In this document: in pieces, positions 1 to 11,414 of the stretch
Layout of the letters: every line of letters starts with the position of its first letter
How positions within the stretch are numbered: position 1 is the first letter of the stretch
NCBI GenBank assembly: GCA_963728365.1
Contig: CAVSJI010000001.1
Location: forward strand, 372,001 to 436,000
Direction of reading: 5' to 3'
Length of the DNA stretch: 64,000 bases
Source of the DNA: VRUE01 sp963728365
GTDB lineage: Bacteria; Actinomycetota; Thermoleophilia; Solirubrobacterales; 70-9
Program-made: the position numbers and the translations under genes
Notes under the pieces: generated by a model
The model's input: the letters and a program-made list of their open reading frames with translations, nothing else
The model's database searches: none
Told to the model about the DNA's origin: nothing

Positions 1-1
1 T

Positions 2-400
2 CTCGGCGAGCTGACCGGGGTCGAGCTGCCGATCGGCGACCTCGACATCTCCTTCTATCGCGACGACGTCGGCGCCAAGGCGCCGGGAGACCAGCCGGTG
101 GTGCACTCCTCGCACATCGACTTCGACCTCGCCGGGGCGACCGTCGTCCTCGTCGACGACGTGCTCTTCACCGGCCGCACGGTGCGCGCCGCGATCGACG
201 CGCTCTTCGACTACGGTCGCCCGCAGCGCGTGCAGCTGGCGGTGCTCTGCGACCGCGGCCATCGCGAGCTGCCGATCCGCCCCGATTACGTCGGCAAGAA
301 CCTGCCCACCGCCCGCGAGGAGCGCGTCAACGTGCGGCTGGCCGAGCAGGACGGCGCCGACGAAGTGACGATCTCCGAGCCGGTCGAGGCGACGACGTGA
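2..400 (+). CDS. pyrR: PyrR, bifunctional pyrimidine operon regulator / uracil phosphoribosyltransferase (5' partial)
   Basis: The frame is open from the left edge of the window, so only the C-terminal 132 codons are present. Visible residues 48-60, VVLVDDVLFTGRT, form the PRPP-binding loop of type I phosphoribosyltransferases in the form typical of PyrR. In the family PyrR senses UMP and controls the pyr operon by binding its mRNA, and has weak uracil phosphoribosyltransferase activity. Its place directly before pyrB, with the stop codon overlapping the pyrB start (GTGA), fits that role. The operon promoter and any PyrR-binding leader lie outside the window, so regulation cannot be judged here. 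Confidence 0.9.
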   Translation, partial: LGELTGVELPIGDLDISFYRDDVGAKAPGDQPVVHSSHIDFDLAGATVVLVDDVLFTGRTVRAAIDALFDYGRPQRVQLAVLCDRGHRELPIRPDYVGKNLPTAREERVNVRLAEQDGADEVTISEPVEATT

Positions 401-1356
401 GGCACCTGCTCTCCATAGGCGACCTTTCGAAAGCCGAGATCGAGGCGATCCTCGACCGGGCCGAGAGCTTCGCCGAGGTCGGCCGGCGCGACATCAAGAA
501 GGTCCCGACCCTGCGTGGCCGCACCGTCGTCACCCTCTTCTACGAGGCCAGCACCCGGACCAGCTCCTCCTTCGAGCTGGCGGCCAAGCGCCTCTCCGCC
601 GACCTGGTCTCGGTCAGGGCGGCGGGCTCCTCGGTCGACAAGGGCGAGTCGCTGAAGGACACGATCGCCACGCTCTCCGCTTACGAACCGGCCGCGATCG
701 TGATCCGTCACCCGCACGCCGGGGCCGCCCAGCTGGTCGCCGAGTGGGCCGACGCCGCCGTAGTCAACGCGGGCGACGGCAAGCACGAGCACCCCAGCCA
801 GGCGCTGCTCGACGTCTACACCCTGCGCCGCCGGCTCGGCTCGCTGGAGGGCAAGCGGATCTGGATCGTCGGCGACGTCCTGCACAGCCGGGTCGCGCGC
901 TCCAACTTGATCGCCTTCCGCCAGATGGGCGCCGAGCTGACCGTCTGCGGACCGCCGGCGCTGATCCCGCGCGGCCTCGAGCAGCTCGGCTGCGCGGTCG
1001 AGCACTCGCTCGAGCGACTCGAGGAGGCCGAGGTCGTCTATGCCCTGCGCCTTCAGCACGAGCGGATGAGCGAGAGCTTCGTTCCCTCGCTGCGCGAGTA
1101 CGCCGCCCACTTCCAGATCGACTCGCGCCGCCTCGGCCGCCGCCAGCTGCTCATGCACCCCGGCCCGGTCAACCGCGGGGTCGAGCTCTCCGGCGAGGTG
1201 ATCGACTCGCCCCAGTCGCTGATCGCCGAGCAGGTCGCCTCCGGCCTGGTCGTGCGCATGGCGATCCTCTACGAGCTGCTCGCCTCGCGCGACTCCGAGC
1301 CGGCGCCGGCCGTCGGCAACGGCCGCCGCGCGACCCCGATCGGACAGCCCGCGTGA
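397..1356 (+). CDS. pyrB: Aspartate carbamoyltransferase catalytic subunit
   Basis: Catalyses carbamoyl phosphate plus L-aspartate to N-carbamoyl-aspartate, the second step of cytosolic de novo pyrimidine synthesis. The 319-residue protein has the carbamoyl-phosphate loop STRTSSSF (about 52-59), HPSQALLDVYTL (about 130-141) and the C-terminal MHPGPVNRG (about 252-260), all diagnostic of PyrB. The GTG start overlaps the pyrR stop as GTGA, and its own stop overlaps the pyrC GTG, so translation is probably coupled. No regulatory subunit (PyrI) gene is nearby, as usual for bacterial trimeric enzymes. Length and motifs look normal. Confidence 0.95.
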   Translation: MRHLLSIGDLSKAEIEAILDRAESFAEVGRRDIKKVPTLRGRTVVTLFYEASTRTSSSFELAAKRLSADLVSVRAAGSSVDKGESLKDTIATLSAYEPAAIVIRHPHAGAAQLVAEWADAAVVNAGDGKHEHPSQALLDVYTLRRRLGSLEGKRIWIVGDVLHSRVARSNLIAFRQMGAELTVCGPPALIPRGLEQLGCAVEHSLERLEEAEVVYALRLQHERMSESFVPSLREYAAHFQIDSRRLGRRQLLMHPGPVNRGVELSGEVIDSPQSLIAEQVASGLVVRMAILYELLASRDSEPAPAVGNGRRATPIGQPA

Positions 1357-2699
1357 GCACCACTCAGCTAGAGATGCGCGCCGGGGAGAGCGCGGACGTC
1401 GTCCTGCGCGCCGCGTCAGTGCTCGACCCGGTGGCCGGGATCGACGCCCCGCACGACGTCGTCGTCCGCGAGGGCAAGATCGCCGAGCTCGCCGCGCCCG
1501 GGACGGCGAGCGCCGACGGCCTGGAGGAGATCGACGCCGACGGCCTGCACGCCTTCCCCGCCTTCTTCGACCCGCACGTGCACCTGCGCGTGCCCGGCCA
1601 GGAGCACAAGGAGGACATCGAGACCGGCTCGCGCTCGGCCGCGGCCGGCGGCTACTGCGGAGTGCTGGCGATGGCCAACACGACGCCGCCCGTCTCGACC
1701 CCCGCCGACGTCGAGGCACTGCTCGCCGACGCCCGCGCCTCGGCCTCGGTGCGCACCGGCTTCCTCGCCACCGTCACCGCCGCCATGCAGGGGCAGGAGC
1801 TGACCGAGATGGCCGCCCTGCGCGATGCCGGTGCCGCCGGCTTCAGCGACGACGGCCTGCCGCTGCGCAGCGCCCGCATCCTGCGCCGCGCCCTCCAGTA
1901 CCAGCGCCTCTGCGGCGGCACGATCGCCCTGCACGAGGAGGACCCCGAGCTCTCCGGCGCGGGCGTCATGCACGAGGGCCCGGTATCCGCCGCGCTCGGC
2001 CTCGAGGGCGTCCCTTCGATCTCCGAGTCGACGATGATCGCCCGCGACGCGGCGATCGCCGGCTACGAGGGTGGCCGCATCCACGTTCAGCACCTCTCGG
2101 CGGTCGAGTCGGTGGCGGCCGTCCGCGCCGCCAAGGCGGCCGGCGTGCAGATCACCTGCGAGGCCTCGCCTCACCACCTCTGCCTCACCGACGAGGCGGT
2201 GCGCAGCCTCGACCCGCGCCGCCACAAGATGAACCCGCCGCTGCGCTCCGAGGCCGACCGCCAGGCGCTGATCGCCGGCTTGATCGACGGTACGGTCGAT
2301 TGCGTCGCCACCGACCACGCCCCGCACGCCGCGGAGGAAAAGGAGGTCCCCTTCGAGCAGGCGGCGATGGGCGTCACCGGCCTGGAGACCGCCTTCGCCG
2401 CCCTGCACACGCACCTCGTCCAGCCCGGCACGATCGAGCTTGGCCTCTTGGTCGAGCGAATGGCCGGCGGCGCGGAGTCCTTCGGCGTCGAGCGTCCCTC
2501 GCTCGCCCCGGGCAGCGAGGCCAACATCGCCCTCTGCGACCTCTCCGCCACCTGGACCGTGGGCGAGGACGGCTACGAGAGCCGCTCCTCCAACTCCTGG
2601 TGCGCGGGAGAGCAGCTCACAGGCCGCGTCCTCATGACCCTGGCCGGCGGCCAAATCGCCTACCGCCTGAGGAGCTTCTCCATGGGAGTAGCGGCATGA
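1353..2699 (+). CDS. pyrC: Dihydroorotase
   Basis: Zinc amidohydrolase that cyclises carbamoyl-aspartate to dihydroorotate, step three of pyrimidine synthesis. The 448-residue length matches the class I bacterial enzyme. Metal-binding FDPHVHLRVPG lies near residues 71-81 and the C-terminal ATDHAPH near residue 319, the Asp/His pair expected of amidohydrolases. A longer frame continues upstream through pyrB, but the GTG overlapping the pyrB stop (GTGA) gives the normal family N-terminus. The stop codon is followed 6 bp later by palindrome A1, which fills the gap to carA. Confidence 0.95.
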   Translation: MSTTQLEMRAGESADVVLRAASVLDPVAGIDAPHDVVVREGKIAELAAPGTASADGLEEIDADGLHAFPAFFDPHVHLRVPGQEHKEDIETGSRSAAAGGYCGVLAMANTTPPVSTPADVEALLADARASASVRTGFLATVTAAMQGQELTEMAALRDAGAAGFSDDGLPLRSARILRRALQYQRLCGGTIALHEEDPELSGAGVMHEGPVSAALGLEGVPSISESTMIARDAAIAGYEGGRIHVQHLSAVESVAAVRAAKAAGVQITCEASPHHLCLTDEAVRSLDPRRHKMNPPLRSEADRQALIAGLIDGTVDCVATDHAPHAAEEKEVPFEQAAMGVTGLETAFAALHTHLVQPGTIELGLLVERMAGGAESFGVERPSLAPGSEANIALCDLSATWTVGEDGYESRSSNSWCAGEQLTGRVLMTLAGGQIAYRLRSFSMGVAA

Positions 2700-2705
2700 G
2701 GGCGC

Positions 2706-2752
2706 TTCCGGTGCGCCTTATGCGGGCCATGACCACAAAAGGCGCACCGGAA
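2706..2752. repeat. Palindromic element A1 between pyrC and carA
   Basis: A 14-bp perfect inverted repeat, TTCCGGTGCGCCTT (2706-2719) and its complement (2739-2752), surrounds a 19-nt loop. The stem and much of the loop recur at 17334-17382, and the stem again at 53236-53285. It lies between the pyrC stop and the carA ATG and leaves carA almost no leader. It could act as an intercistronic mRNA hairpin. It has no T-run, so it is not a canonical terminator. Confidence 0.85.
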
Positions 2753-2754
2753 CG

Positions 2755-3869
2755 ATGAGCGACGGCTACCTGCTGCTGGAGGATGGGGCTCGGTTCGATG
2801 GGGTGGGTTGCGCTGCCGCCGGCCCCGTGACCGGGGAGGTCGTCTTCAACACGGCTATGACCGGGTACCAGGAGTCGGTCACCGACCCCTCCTACGCGGG
2901 CCAGATCATCGTCTTCACCTACCCTTTGATCGGCAACTACGGCGTCTCCGCGGCGGCGATGGAGTCCGACCGGGCCCACGCCCGCGGCGTGGTCATGCGC
3001 GACCCGAAGAACGGCGAGGACGTCGCCACCGCCGAGGGCGGCTGGCTCGACTGGCTCGCCGACTGCGGCGTGCCGGGGATCGGCGGCGTCGACACGCGGG
3101 CGATCGTCCGCCAGATCCGCGACCGCGGCGCGATGCGCGGCGGGATCTTCCCCGCCGAGACACCGGAGGCCGAGGCTCGCGAAGTGGTTGCCGCCGAGCC
3201 CTCGATGGCCGGCGCCGACCTGGCCCGCACCGTCACCCCGCCCGAGCCGGTCCGCTTCGAGGGCGACGGCCCGCACGTGGTCGGCGTCGACACCGGGATC
3301 AAGCTCAACATCGTCCGCCAGCTGCGCGAGCGCGGCTGCCGGCTGACCCTGCTGCCCTGCACATCCTCTCCCGAGCAGGTGCTTGCCGAGAATCCGGACG
3401 TCGTCTTCCTCGCCAACGGCCCCAGCGACCCGGCCGCGCTCGGCTACATCGTCGAGACGGTCCGCGAGCTGATCGGCCGCAAGCCGATCTTCGGCATCTG
3501 CCTCGGCCACCAGCTGCTCTGCCGCGCCGTCGGCCTGCAGACCTTCAAGCTGCCGTTCGGCCACCGCGGCGCCAACCACCCCGTCAAGGAGCTGGCCACG
3601 GGCCGCATCGAGATCACCTCCCAGAACCACGGCTTCGCCGTCCAGGGTCCCGGCGGCGAGCCGCGGATCGAGGCCGACGAGCCGGTTCGCTGGGAGACCG
3701 ACTTCGGCGCCGCCGAGCTCTCGCACCTCAACCTCTACGACCGCACGGTCGAGGGCCTGGTGCTGCGCGACGTGGCTGCCGCCACGGTCCAATACCACCC
3801 CGAGGCGGGACCCGGCCCGCACGACGCCCGCCACCTCTTCGACAGCTTTCTGGAGCTCGCCGCGGCCTG

Positions 3870-3870
<1 letters not shown>
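2755..3870 (+). CDS. carA: Carbamoyl-phosphate synthase small (glutaminase) subunit
   Basis: Hydrolyses glutamine and channels ammonia to CarB for carbamoyl phosphate synthesis, feeding pyrimidine and arginine pathways. The 371-residue protein has an N-terminal CarA domain and a class I glutamine amidotransferase domain. GICLGHQLL near residue 245 holds the nucleophilic cysteine and VQYHPEAGPGPHD near 345-357 the catalytic His/Glu pair. The ATG is 2 bp after palindrome A1, so the only possible ribosome-binding sequence is a weak GGAA inside the repeat arm. The stop overlaps the carB start (TGATG). Confidence 0.95.
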
Positions 3871-6978
<3,108 letters not shown>

Positions 6979-6986
<8 letters not shown>

Positions 6987-7992
6987 AGAATCAGATATGG
7001 ACAGGCATCCGCTCCCGCGTCCGGGCGCGGCGCGAACACCCTTTGGCCGACGCCTATGTCTCGTTTCCGCGAACGGGCCCACGGGCGGCTACGAGCTCTT
7101 CTCGGTGATCGACCCTGAGGGCCCCGAGCCCCGCCCAGGCCAGTTCTACATGCTGGCAACCGAGAGGCACTGGGGCCAAACGGGCGCGCGTCCCTTCCTG
7201 CCGAGGGCCCTCTCGGTAGCCGAAGCCGCGCCGACGGCCAACGGCATCCGCCTCGATTTCCTGATCGAGGGCATAGGCCCGGGCACCGACCGCCTCTGCG
7301 AGCTGAGCGTCGGCGAGCGCCTCTGGCTAAACGGGCCGCTGGGCAATTCCTTCAGCCTCCCCCGCGAACTGCATCAAATACCCACTCCATCAGGTAGGGA
7401 ATTTGATGCAGTTCGCCCGGCGGCGCCTGCGGGAGCGATTCTGGTGGGGGGCGGGATTGGGGTGGCGCCGCTGGCCCTATTGCGGCACCGGTTCGCCGAG
7501 CGCAACGTGCCTACTCGTGTCCTGCTGGGATTCCGCGACGCCGACCACTCGGGAGGTCTGGACGAGCTCTTCTCGTGTTACGAGGTTCGGCTTGCGAGCG
7601 ACGACGGTCATATCGGCCATCACGGCTACGTCACCGATCTTCTCGCTGCCATGCTTGAAGGCGATGACGCGGCGTCGGCCGCCGTCTATGCCTGTGGCCC
7701 GCCGCCGATGCTCGAAGCCGTCGGCGGCATGTGCCTCGACGCGGGCGTCCCGTGTGAGGTCGCGATGGAGTCCCCGATGGCCTGCGGATTCGGCGCCTGC
7801 TTCGGCTGCGCGGTGCCCAAGGGCGACGGCAGCTACCTGCGCCTGTGCGTGGACGGCCCGGTGCTGCGTGGCGGGCCGGCGGGTCCTGTCGCCGCAGGAA
7901 ACCCACCACCCCTTCCGGTCGCTAAAGCGTCCTCAGGGGCGGTTCCCCCTACGGCGCCACCCGCCGGCAGCTACCGAGAGGGAGGGACGGCC
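6979..7992 (+). CDS. pyrK: Dihydroorotate dehydrogenase electron-transfer subunit PyrK, without its own stop codon
   Basis: FAD and [2Fe-2S] subunit that in type 1B dihydroorotate dehydrogenase passes electrons from PyrD to NAD. The flavin loop RPFLPRALSV is near residue 70, the NAD-binding GGGIGVAPL near 156, and the iron-sulfur cysteines in CGFGACFGC near 269 followed by LRLCVDG. Two oddities are visible. A hairpin (7364-7416) adds about 16 residues between GPLGNSFSLPR and AILVGGG. Palindrome C1 (7875-7968) replaces the gene end, so no stop codon occurs before pyrD and the frame reads through to 8700. ATG 6997 is an alternative start. Function is uncertain because the partner pyrD is broken. 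Confidence 0.8.
7364..7416. repeat. Hairpin (element E) inserted in frame inside pyrK
   Basis: Arms GCGAACTGCATCAAATACCC (7364-7383) and its near-perfect complement (7397-7416, 19 of 20 pairs) flank a 13-nt loop. It is lower in GC than its surroundings and codes for about 16 residues at a point where PyrK proteins usually pass directly from the GPLG region to the NAD-binding glycine loop. The frame is kept. No second copy was found in the window. Confidence 0.8.
7875..7968 (+). repeat. Palindromic element C1 at the pyrK-pyrD junction
   Basis: Outer arms GCCGGCGGGT (7875-7884) and ACCCGCCGGC (7959-7968) enclose conserved CCTGTC/GCGCC sides, a variable paired stem (GCCG/CGGC), and the apical block TTCCGGTCGCTAAAGCG. 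It is nearly identical to the reverse complement of C2 (11194-11296) and shares ends and apex with C3 (45182-45272). It is translated in frame as Pro/Ala-rich sequence linking PyrK to PyrD. Confidence 0.9.
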
Positions 7993-8677
7993 ATGGGCGA
8001 CGCGGAGTTGCGAAGCCCCATCGATTTCTGCGGGATCGAGCTGAAGCATCCGGTGATCAATGCGTCGGGGACGTTCGATGCGATCGCGGCCCGGCGGGTC
8101 TACGGAGACGCGCTGCTGGAGCATTTCCCCTTTTCCGCCTTCGTCTCGAAGACGATCACGCCGGAGCCCCGCGCCGGCAACGAGCCACAGCGGATCTGGG
8201 AGACGCCGGCGGGGATGATCAATTCGATCGGGCTGCCGAACAAGGGGCTCGAAGGCTTCCTCGCGGAGGAAGCTGACGCCCAACGTCGCCAACCCGGCCG
8301 ACGTCGCCGTCGCCGCCGAACAGGGTGGCGCGAACGCCGTCTCGCTGATCAACACGCTGAAGGCGAGCGCGATCGATCCGGCCACCGGGCAACCAGGGAT
8401 AGCCGCCGGGCACGGGGGGCTTTCCGGGCCGGCGGTGCGGCCGGTTGCGATTGCCCAGCTGCGAGCGGTCCTCGCCGCCGTCGGCATCCCGGTGGTCGGC
8501 ATGGGTGGGATCTCCAGCGGCGTGGACGCGCTGGAATTCATCGATGCGGGGGCGACGCTCGTCGCCGTCGGCACCGAGAGCTTTCGCGATCCGCGGGCGG
8601 GGGAGAGGGTGGCGAGCGAGATCTCCCGAGCGCTCGAAGAGCGTCGAGGCGGCGCTCCCGCGCGAGCCGCCGGCTAA
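7993..8677 (+). pseudogene. pyrD: Dihydroorotate dehydrogenase PyrD, internally deleted and frameshifted
   Basis: The N-terminal part (MGDAELRSPIDFCGIELKHP, then VINASGTFDA, SKTITPEPRAGN, NSIGLPNKGLEGFLAEE) is typical type 1 PyrD up to about 8268. The next base switches frame to KLTPNVANPADVAVAAEQGG, NTLKASAIDPATG, GGLSGPAVRPVA and GMGGISSGVDALEF, ending with TAA at 8675-8677. Compared with the family, about 80 residues between GFLAE and KLTPN are missing, including the NxSCPN segment with the active-site cysteine and FMN contacts. The start is ATG 7993 after a GGGAGGG ribosome-binding site. Either the gene is dead, or about 240-260 bp were lost in assembly. pyrF, which I would expect next, is absent. 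Confidence 0.85.
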
Positions 8678-8726
8678 ACCTCGAGTCGAGGTTCAGGTGA
8701 ATTTGGGCTGAAATCGCTCCCAGCGC

Positions 8727-8754
8727 TTGCGCCTCCCCGAACCGCGGCTATACT
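8727..8754 (+). promoter_or_regulatory. Promoter of mihF (TTGCGC - 16 nt - TATACT)
   Basis: TTGCGC at 8727-8732 and TATACT at 8749-8754 are 16 nt apart, a sigma-70-like spacing. The -10 ends 10 nt before the mihF ATG, so the transcript would be leaderless or nearly so. Confidence 0.65.
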
Positions 8755-8764
8755 CGCCGCCCAG

Positions 8765-9097
8765 ATGCCGGCCTCAGTGAAGACCTCCGCCCTGACCCCC
8801 GAGCGTTCGCTGGACCAGCGGATGGACGCCCTCAAACGGGCAAACGACATCCGCACGGCGCGGGCCAAGCTGAAGAAGGATCTGAAAGCGGGCAAGGCGA
8901 ACATCCACGCCCTGCTGCTCGACCCGCCCGAGTACGTGCTCACCGCCAAGGTCTTCGACATGCTGCTCGCGGTTCCCAAGTACGGTCGGGTGAAGACCAA
9001 CCGGATCCTCAACCAGTGCCGGATCTCGCCGTCGAAGACGATCGGCGGATTGTCTGAGCGGCAGCGCACCGAGCTGGTTTCCCAGCTCCGCCGGTAG
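8765..9097 (+). CDS. mihF: mIHF-type actinobacterial integration host factor
   Basis: A 110-residue basic nucleoid protein. The C-terminal half VPKYGRVKTNRILNQCRI and SPSKTIGGLSERQR matches the helix-two-turns-helix DNA-binding fold of mycobacterial mIHF, preceded by a charged helix rich in Lys and Arg. In the family it binds and bends DNA, stimulates phage integrase and shapes the nucleoid. Its position between the pyr genes and gmk-rpoZ is conserved in actinobacteria. It has its own promoter just upstream, with TATACT ending 10 nt before the ATG. A TTG-like earlier start is not needed. Confidence 0.9.
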   Translation: MPASVKTSALTPERSLDQRMDALKRANDIRTARAKLKKDLKAGKANIHALLLDPPEYVLTAKVFDMLLAVPKYGRVKTNRILNQCRISPSKTIGGLSERQRTELVSQLRR

Positions 9098-9119
9098 CGC
9101 GGTCAGTATTCCCGGCCGC

Positions 9120-9698
9120 ATGGCCAAGGTCTTCGTAATCACAGGTCCCTCCGGCGTCGGAAAGGGAACGCTGATCTCGACATTGCTCTCGCGTGTCCCG
9201 GACCTTGAGCTTTCGATCTCGGCCACGACCCGCGAGCCGCGCAAGGGGGAGGAGAACGGGCGCGATTACCACTTCCTCACGCCGAAGGAATTCGACGAGC
9301 GGATCGAGGCCGAAGACTTCCTCGAGTTCGCCACCTACAGCGGCAACCGCTACGGGACGCTGCGCTCCGAGGTGCGCCGCCGTCTGGGCGAGGGCCACTC
9401 GGTGGTGCTCGAGATCGAGGTGCAGGGGGCCCGCCAGGTGCGCGCCGCGATGCGCGAGTCGGTTCAGGTCTTCATCGCGCCGCCCGACCCGGCTGCCCTG
9501 CGCCGCCGGCTGGAGTCGCGCGGCACCGACAGCCTCGAGGCGATCGACGCGCGCCTCGAGGTGGCCGAGCAGGAGATGGCCGCTCGCGGCGAGTTCGCGC
9601 ACACGGTCGTCAACGACGACCTCGACCGGGCGGCGGCCGAGCTGGAGGGAATCGTGCGCGCCGAACTCGGCATATCACTAGACTCCGCTGCCGAATGA
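9120..9698 (+). CDS. gmk: Guanylate kinase
   Basis: Phosphorylates GMP to GDP using ATP in the cytosol. The 192-residue protein starts with the P-loop GPSGVGKGT (about 9-17), followed by the GMP-binding SATTREPRKGEENGRDYHF and the YSGNRYGT segment that are characteristic of Gmk. Length is normal. It begins 22 bp after mihF and ends in an ATGA overlap with rpoZ, so gmk and rpoZ are co-translated, as in many bacteria. No Shine-Dalgarno sequence is evident before the ATG. Confidence 0.95.
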   Translation: MAKVFVITGPSGVGKGTLISTLLSRVPDLELSISATTREPRKGEENGRDYHFLTPKEFDERIEAEDFLEFATYSGNRYGTLRSEVRRRLGEGHSVVLEIEVQGARQVRAAMRESVQVFIAPPDPAALRRRLESRGTDSLEAIDARLEVAEQEMAARGEFAHTVVNDDLDRAAAELEGIVRAELGISLDSAAE

Positions 9699-9928
9699 TC
9701 AAACCACGCGTTGACAAGCTCCTTGAGCACACGGACTCCCACTACGCGGCCGTCGTCGTCGCCGCCAAGCGGGCGCGACAGATCAACAGCTACTTCCACA
9801 GCCTCGGCGAGGGCAGCTTCGGCGAGTACCCGCCACCGATGGTCGACATTCCCGGCGACCGCAACTACCTCTCGATCGCACTCGAAGAGGTCGCCGAGGG
9901 CAAGCTCAAGTACGAGTACCGCTCCTAG
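9695..9928 (+). CDS. rpoZ: RNA polymerase omega subunit
   Basis: A 77-residue omega subunit, which helps assemble and stabilise the beta-prime subunit of RNA polymerase. It begins IKPRVDKLLEHTDSHYAAVV and contains the conserved AAKRARQINSY segment, followed by an acidic tail with ALEEVAEGKLKYEY. The ATG overlaps the gmk stop (ATGA). A TAGACT hexamer at 9679-9684 inside gmk ends 10 nt before the ATG and may be an additional internal promoter. Length is within the short actinobacterial range. Confidence 0.93.
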   Translation: MIKPRVDKLLEHTDSHYAAVVVAAKRARQINSYFHSLGEGSFGEYPPPMVDIPGDRNYLSIALEEVAEGKLKYEYRS

Positions 9929-9952
9929 CGGTCCGAACTCCAGGAGGACAGA

Positions 9953-11197
9953 GTGGCCAGGATCCTGCTCGGCGTGAGCGGAGGGATCGCCGCCTACAAG
10001 GCGCTCGAGCTGGCGCGCCTGGCAACGAGCGCCGGCCACGGGGTTCGCGTCCTGATGACCGAGACGGCGACCCGCTTCGTCGGCGCCGCGTCCTTCGAGG
10101 GGATCGTCGGCGCCCCGGCCCTGGTCTCGGAGTTCGAGCGCGACCCGATGCGCGGCGCCTTCCCCGGCGACCCCGCACCCGGCCACGACCCGATCGGCCA
10201 CCTCGAGCTGGCCGCCAACTGCGACGCGTACCTCGTCGCCCCGGCCTCGGCCAACACGCTCGCCAAGCTGGCCTCGGGCGCCGCCGACTCGATGCTCACC
10301 ACCTCCTTCCTCGCCTGTGCCGCGCCGCGCCTCGTCGCCCCGGCGATGAACGACCGCATGTACGCCGATGCCGCAACCCAGGCCAACCTCGCCACCCTGC
10401 GCGAGCGCGGCGTGACCGTGATCGACCCCGACGAGGGAGCCCTCGCCTCACGCGGCGAGCACGGCCGCGGCCGGCTGCCCGACCCAGCGCGCTTGCTTAC
10501 CCTGGTCGAAGCGGAGCTTCCCAGCGGTGGTCGGCCCTGGGACGGCCTCCGGGTCCTGGTCACCGCGGGCGGCACCCGCGAGCCGGTCGACTCGGTTCGC
10601 TTCCTGGGCAACCGCTCCAGCGGCCGCATGGGCATCGCCCTGGCCGCCGCCGCCCAACGGCGCGGTGCCGACGTGACCCTGATCTGCGCCAACGTCGCCC
10701 TGCCGGAGCCCCCCGGCGTCCACCGCATAGACGTGGAGACAACCGAGCAGCTGGCCGCTGCCGCCCGAACGGAGTTCCCCGATACGCACGTCCTCCTGAT
10801 GGCCGCCGCCCCCGCCGACTTCCGCGCCGCAGAGACCGCAACGGGCAAGCTGACTCGCGACGCATCCCTAGACCTCCACCTCGAACCCACCGAGGACATC
10901 CTCGCCACCCTCCGCGCCGAGAAGGCCGACACCCAAACCGTCGTCGCCTTCGCCGCCGAAGCCGGCAACGACGTCGACCGAGCCCGCGAGAAGCTGACCC
11001 GCAAGCGCGCCGACCTGATCGTCCTCAACGACATTTCGAACCCCGAGATCGGTTTCGAGAGCACCGAAAACGCCGTGACCCTAATCGACTCGGCGAGTGA
11101 GCACCACGTCCCACAAGCATCCAAGGACCAAATAGCCGAAGCCATCCTCGACAGAGTGGCTGCGCTCCGAAGCCAGACCGGTTCGGCAACTCCGTAG
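9953..11197 (+). CDS. coaBC: Bifunctional phosphopantothenoylcysteine decarboxylase / phosphopantothenate-cysteine ligase
   Basis: Makes 4'-phosphopantetheine in coenzyme A synthesis by coupling cysteine to phosphopantothenate and decarboxylating the product. The N-terminal flavin domain has GVSGGIAAYKALELARL, PASANTLAKLASG and the PAMNDRMY motif. The ligase domain begins with LVTAGGTREPVDSVRFLGNR and continues RSSGRMG. The 414-residue length is normal. A good Shine-Dalgarno AGGAGG (9942-9947) precedes the GTG start by 5 nt. The stop codon TAG (11195-11197) lies within the outer arm of palindrome C2, so that element forms the gene's last codons or its end. Confidence 0.94.
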   Translation: MARILLGVSGGIAAYKALELARLATSAGHGVRVLMTETATRFVGAASFEGIVGAPALVSEFERDPMRGAFPGDPAPGHDPIGHLELAANCDAYLVAPASANTLAKLASGAADSMLTTSFLACAAPRLVAPAMNDRMYADAATQANLATLRERGVTVIDPDEGALASRGEHGRGRLPDPARLLTLVEAELPSGGRPWDGLRVLVTAGGTREPVDSVRFLGNRSSGRMGIALAAAAQRRGADVTLICANVALPEPPGVHRIDVETTEQLAAAARTEFPDTHVLLMAAAPADFRAAETATGKLTRDASLDLHLEPTEDILATLRAEKADTQTVVAFAAEAGNDVDRAREKLTRKRADLIVLNDISNPEIGFESTENAVTLIDSASEHHVPQASKDQIAEAILDRVAALRSQTGSATP

Positions 11198-11296
11198 CTC
11201 CGGCGGGTGGCGCTGTAGGGGGGACCACCCCTGAGGACGCTTTAGCGACCGGAAGGGGTGGTGGGTCCCCCTGCAGCGACAGGACCCGCCGGCTAC
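11194..11296 (-). repeat. Palindromic element C2 at the end of coaBC
   Basis: Read on the minus strand this is almost the same sequence as C1: GGCGGGTCCTGTCGC, a stem GCTG/CAGC with GGGGGACC/GGTCCCCC, ACCACCCC/GGGGTGGT, and the apex CGCTAAAGCG. Outer arms are CCGGCGGGT (11200-11208) and its complement (11284-11292), extended by GTAG/CTAC. The coaBC stop codon is in the left arm. It is antisense to the flanking genes, opposite to C1 and C3. Confidence 0.9.
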
Positions 11297-11339
11297 CACG
11301 CCCCGACCCTGCACCGTCCCTCCGCCACAACGACCGAGC

Positions 11340-11345
11340 TATACT
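11340..11345 (+). promoter_or_regulatory. -10 element of the rimP-nusA-infB operon (TATACT)
   Basis: TATACT, as at mihF, sits 69 nt before the rimP ATG. No good -35 is visible 16-18 nt upstream. A start near 11352 would give a leader of about 63 nt that contains a terminator-like hairpin. Confidence 0.6.
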
Positions 11346-11378
11346 CGCTCCAAGCTTTTCGTCTCACCGCAGTACCCG

Positions 11379-11402
11379 AAGTGGGCCTGGCCCACTTTTT
11401 TT
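11379..11402 (+). terminator. Intrinsic terminator (attenuator candidate) in the rimP-nusA leader
   Basis: AAGTGGG (11379-11385) pairs with CCCACTT (11391-11397) around the loop CCTGG, and the stem runs into a T-tract ending at 11402. This is a canonical Rho-independent terminator, placed after the TATACT promoter and only 12 nt before the rimP ATG. It therefore acts on the operon's own leader. Upstream read-through from coaBC would also be stopped here. Confidence 0.75.
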
Positions 11403-11414
11403 ACGGCTTCAAAC

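Noticed and set aside
8240..8300. Programmed frameshift in pyrD
   Set aside because: A frameshift alone would not remove about 80 residues; the missing NxSCPN region shows a deletion.
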